DNA of 5,141 nt from Candidatus Methylarchaceae archaeon HK01M. GTDB lineage: Archaea; Thermoproteota; Nitrososphaeria; Nitrososphaerales; JACAEJ01. The stretch's first letter is position 1. Each line of letters begins with the position of its first letter. The stretch covers positions 1 to 5,141 of the forward strand of contig JAKLZD010000052.1 in the NCBI GenBank assembly GCA_024256245.1. Direction: 5' to 3'. Positions 4,696-5,141 of the stretch are shown here, in pieces. Below the pieces are notes generated by a model. The model had not been told where the DNA came from and searched no databases. It saw only the letters and a program-made list of their open reading frames with translations. Position numbers and translations under genes: made by a program.

Positions 4696-5141
4696 TTGAA
4701 AGAAACTCAAATAAGAATTGATGAAGAATTTCAACCTGCTCCACAATTTAAAAGGCTCTATTTCATCTATTTGATGTTAGTAATTCCAATTGTAGTTCTA
4801 ACATGGTATATCCCTGTAATGATCTTCGCTCCATTTATAGTCGTAGTTATAGTCACTCTTGGCATTTTATTACCAATACTGGTTATCTTGATCTTCACAG
4901 CTTACTGGATTCCAAGATTCTATGATACGATGATCTATAAACTTACTAACAGTGAGATGACATGGAGAAGGGGAGTCTGGTTCAAGAAAACAGGGATAGT
5001 CCCTTACAACAGGATAACGAACGTGGATATTGCTCAAGGCCCTATCTCAAGAGGGCTTAGAATAGCATCTCTCAAGATCCAGACTGCCGGCTATTCTACA
5101 ACATCTAGTGGGCGTTCTGCTGAAATAAGAATAGATGGTAT
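4696..5141 (+). CDS. bPH_2 (DUF304, YdbS-like) membrane protein, 5' part
   Basis: The frame opens after a TAA at 4681-4683. The first start codon is TTG at 4696, and 148 codons are seen before the window ends. Layout: a charged 20-residue N-terminus with EEFQPAPQFKRLY, two closely spaced membrane helices at about 21-40 and 42-71, a short link (IPRFYDTMIYKLTNSEMTWRRG), then the beginning of the bacterial PH-like domain with the family pattern VPYNRITNVDIAQGPISRGL (103-120) and LKIQTAG (126-132). This is the bPH_2 / PF03703 architecture (two helices, then a cytoplasmic PH-like fold). Members are thought to act in membrane or protein-complex scaffolding, without a known enzymatic role. No in-frame ATG occurs until codon 27, inside the first helix, so the TTG is needed to keep the conserved N-terminus. 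No clear Shine-Dalgarno is present, and an ATAATA at 4671-4676 would suit a near-leaderless transcript. The gene is cut by the window edge. Confidence 0.8.
   Translation, partial: MKETQIRIDEEFQPAPQFKRLYFIYLMLVIPIVVLTWYIPVMIFAPFIVVVIVTLGILLPILVILIFTAYWIPRFYDTMIYKLTNSEMTWRRGVWFKKTGIVPYNRITNVDIAQGPISRGLRIASLKIQTAGYSTTSSGRSAEIRIDG

Noticed and set aside
4612..4746. N-terminal 45 residues of the longer minus-strand frame containing the Trm5 fragment
   Set aside because: They do not resemble Trm5, they overlap the bPH_2 coding start, and the GTGGTG site supports the later ATG.
1..5141. CRISPR array, tRNA, rRNA or insertion sequence
   Set aside because: I saw no regularly spaced repeats, no cloverleaf-like sequence, no rRNA segment, no transposase motif and no paired terminal repeats in reading through the window.

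Overview
The window looks archaeal. The YchF-type GTPase has the archaeal form (long G domain, TGS domain, NKMD in place of the bacterial/eukaryotic NxxE). There is a fragment of archaeal Trm5, and AT-rich TATA-like boxes lie about 25 bp ahead of starts with little or no leader. Four of the five intact starts I support are TTG. The gene mix would suit a TACK-group archaeon such as a Bathyarchaeia-like lineage, but that placement is inference and I cannot resolve it.

Layout. Bases 1-84 are the tail of an unidentified + strand gene. Bases 181-1191 (+) encode a polytopic membrane protein of the flippase-like / LPG_synthase_TM (COG0392) family. It converges on a minus-strand metallo-beta-lactamase/beta-CASP nuclease-like gene (1244-2218). 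That gene is divergent from an archaeal YchF/OLA1-like GTPase (2279-3505, +), and the 60-bp gap between them may hold one TATA element serving both. A minus-strand GerW/YtfJ-family gene (3598-3981) converges on the GTPase. Its true start is an internal TTG with a good Shine-Dalgarno, and a perfect inverted repeat lies upstream.

The stretch from about 4060 to 4690 is a decayed interval. It holds a small Cys-containing + strand gene split by one frameshift (4239-4453), meeting tail to tail a minus-strand fragment of Trm5 (4450-4611) that has lost its methyltransferase domain. The window closes with the 5' part of a bacterial-PH-domain (bPH_2/DUF304) membrane protein (4696 to the window edge), also on a TTG start.

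The genes do not form one pathway. They are mostly single-gene units in alternating orientation: membrane/envelope (flippase-like, bPH_2), nucleic acid processing (beta-CASP), translation-linked GTPase, and a GerW/YtfJ protein of unknown archaeal role. I saw no CRISPR array, rRNA, tRNA or recognisable transposase. The most interesting points are the coding-like basic extension in another frame at the 3' end of the YtfJ gene, the inverted repeat ahead of that gene, and the broken gene pair at 4239-4611.
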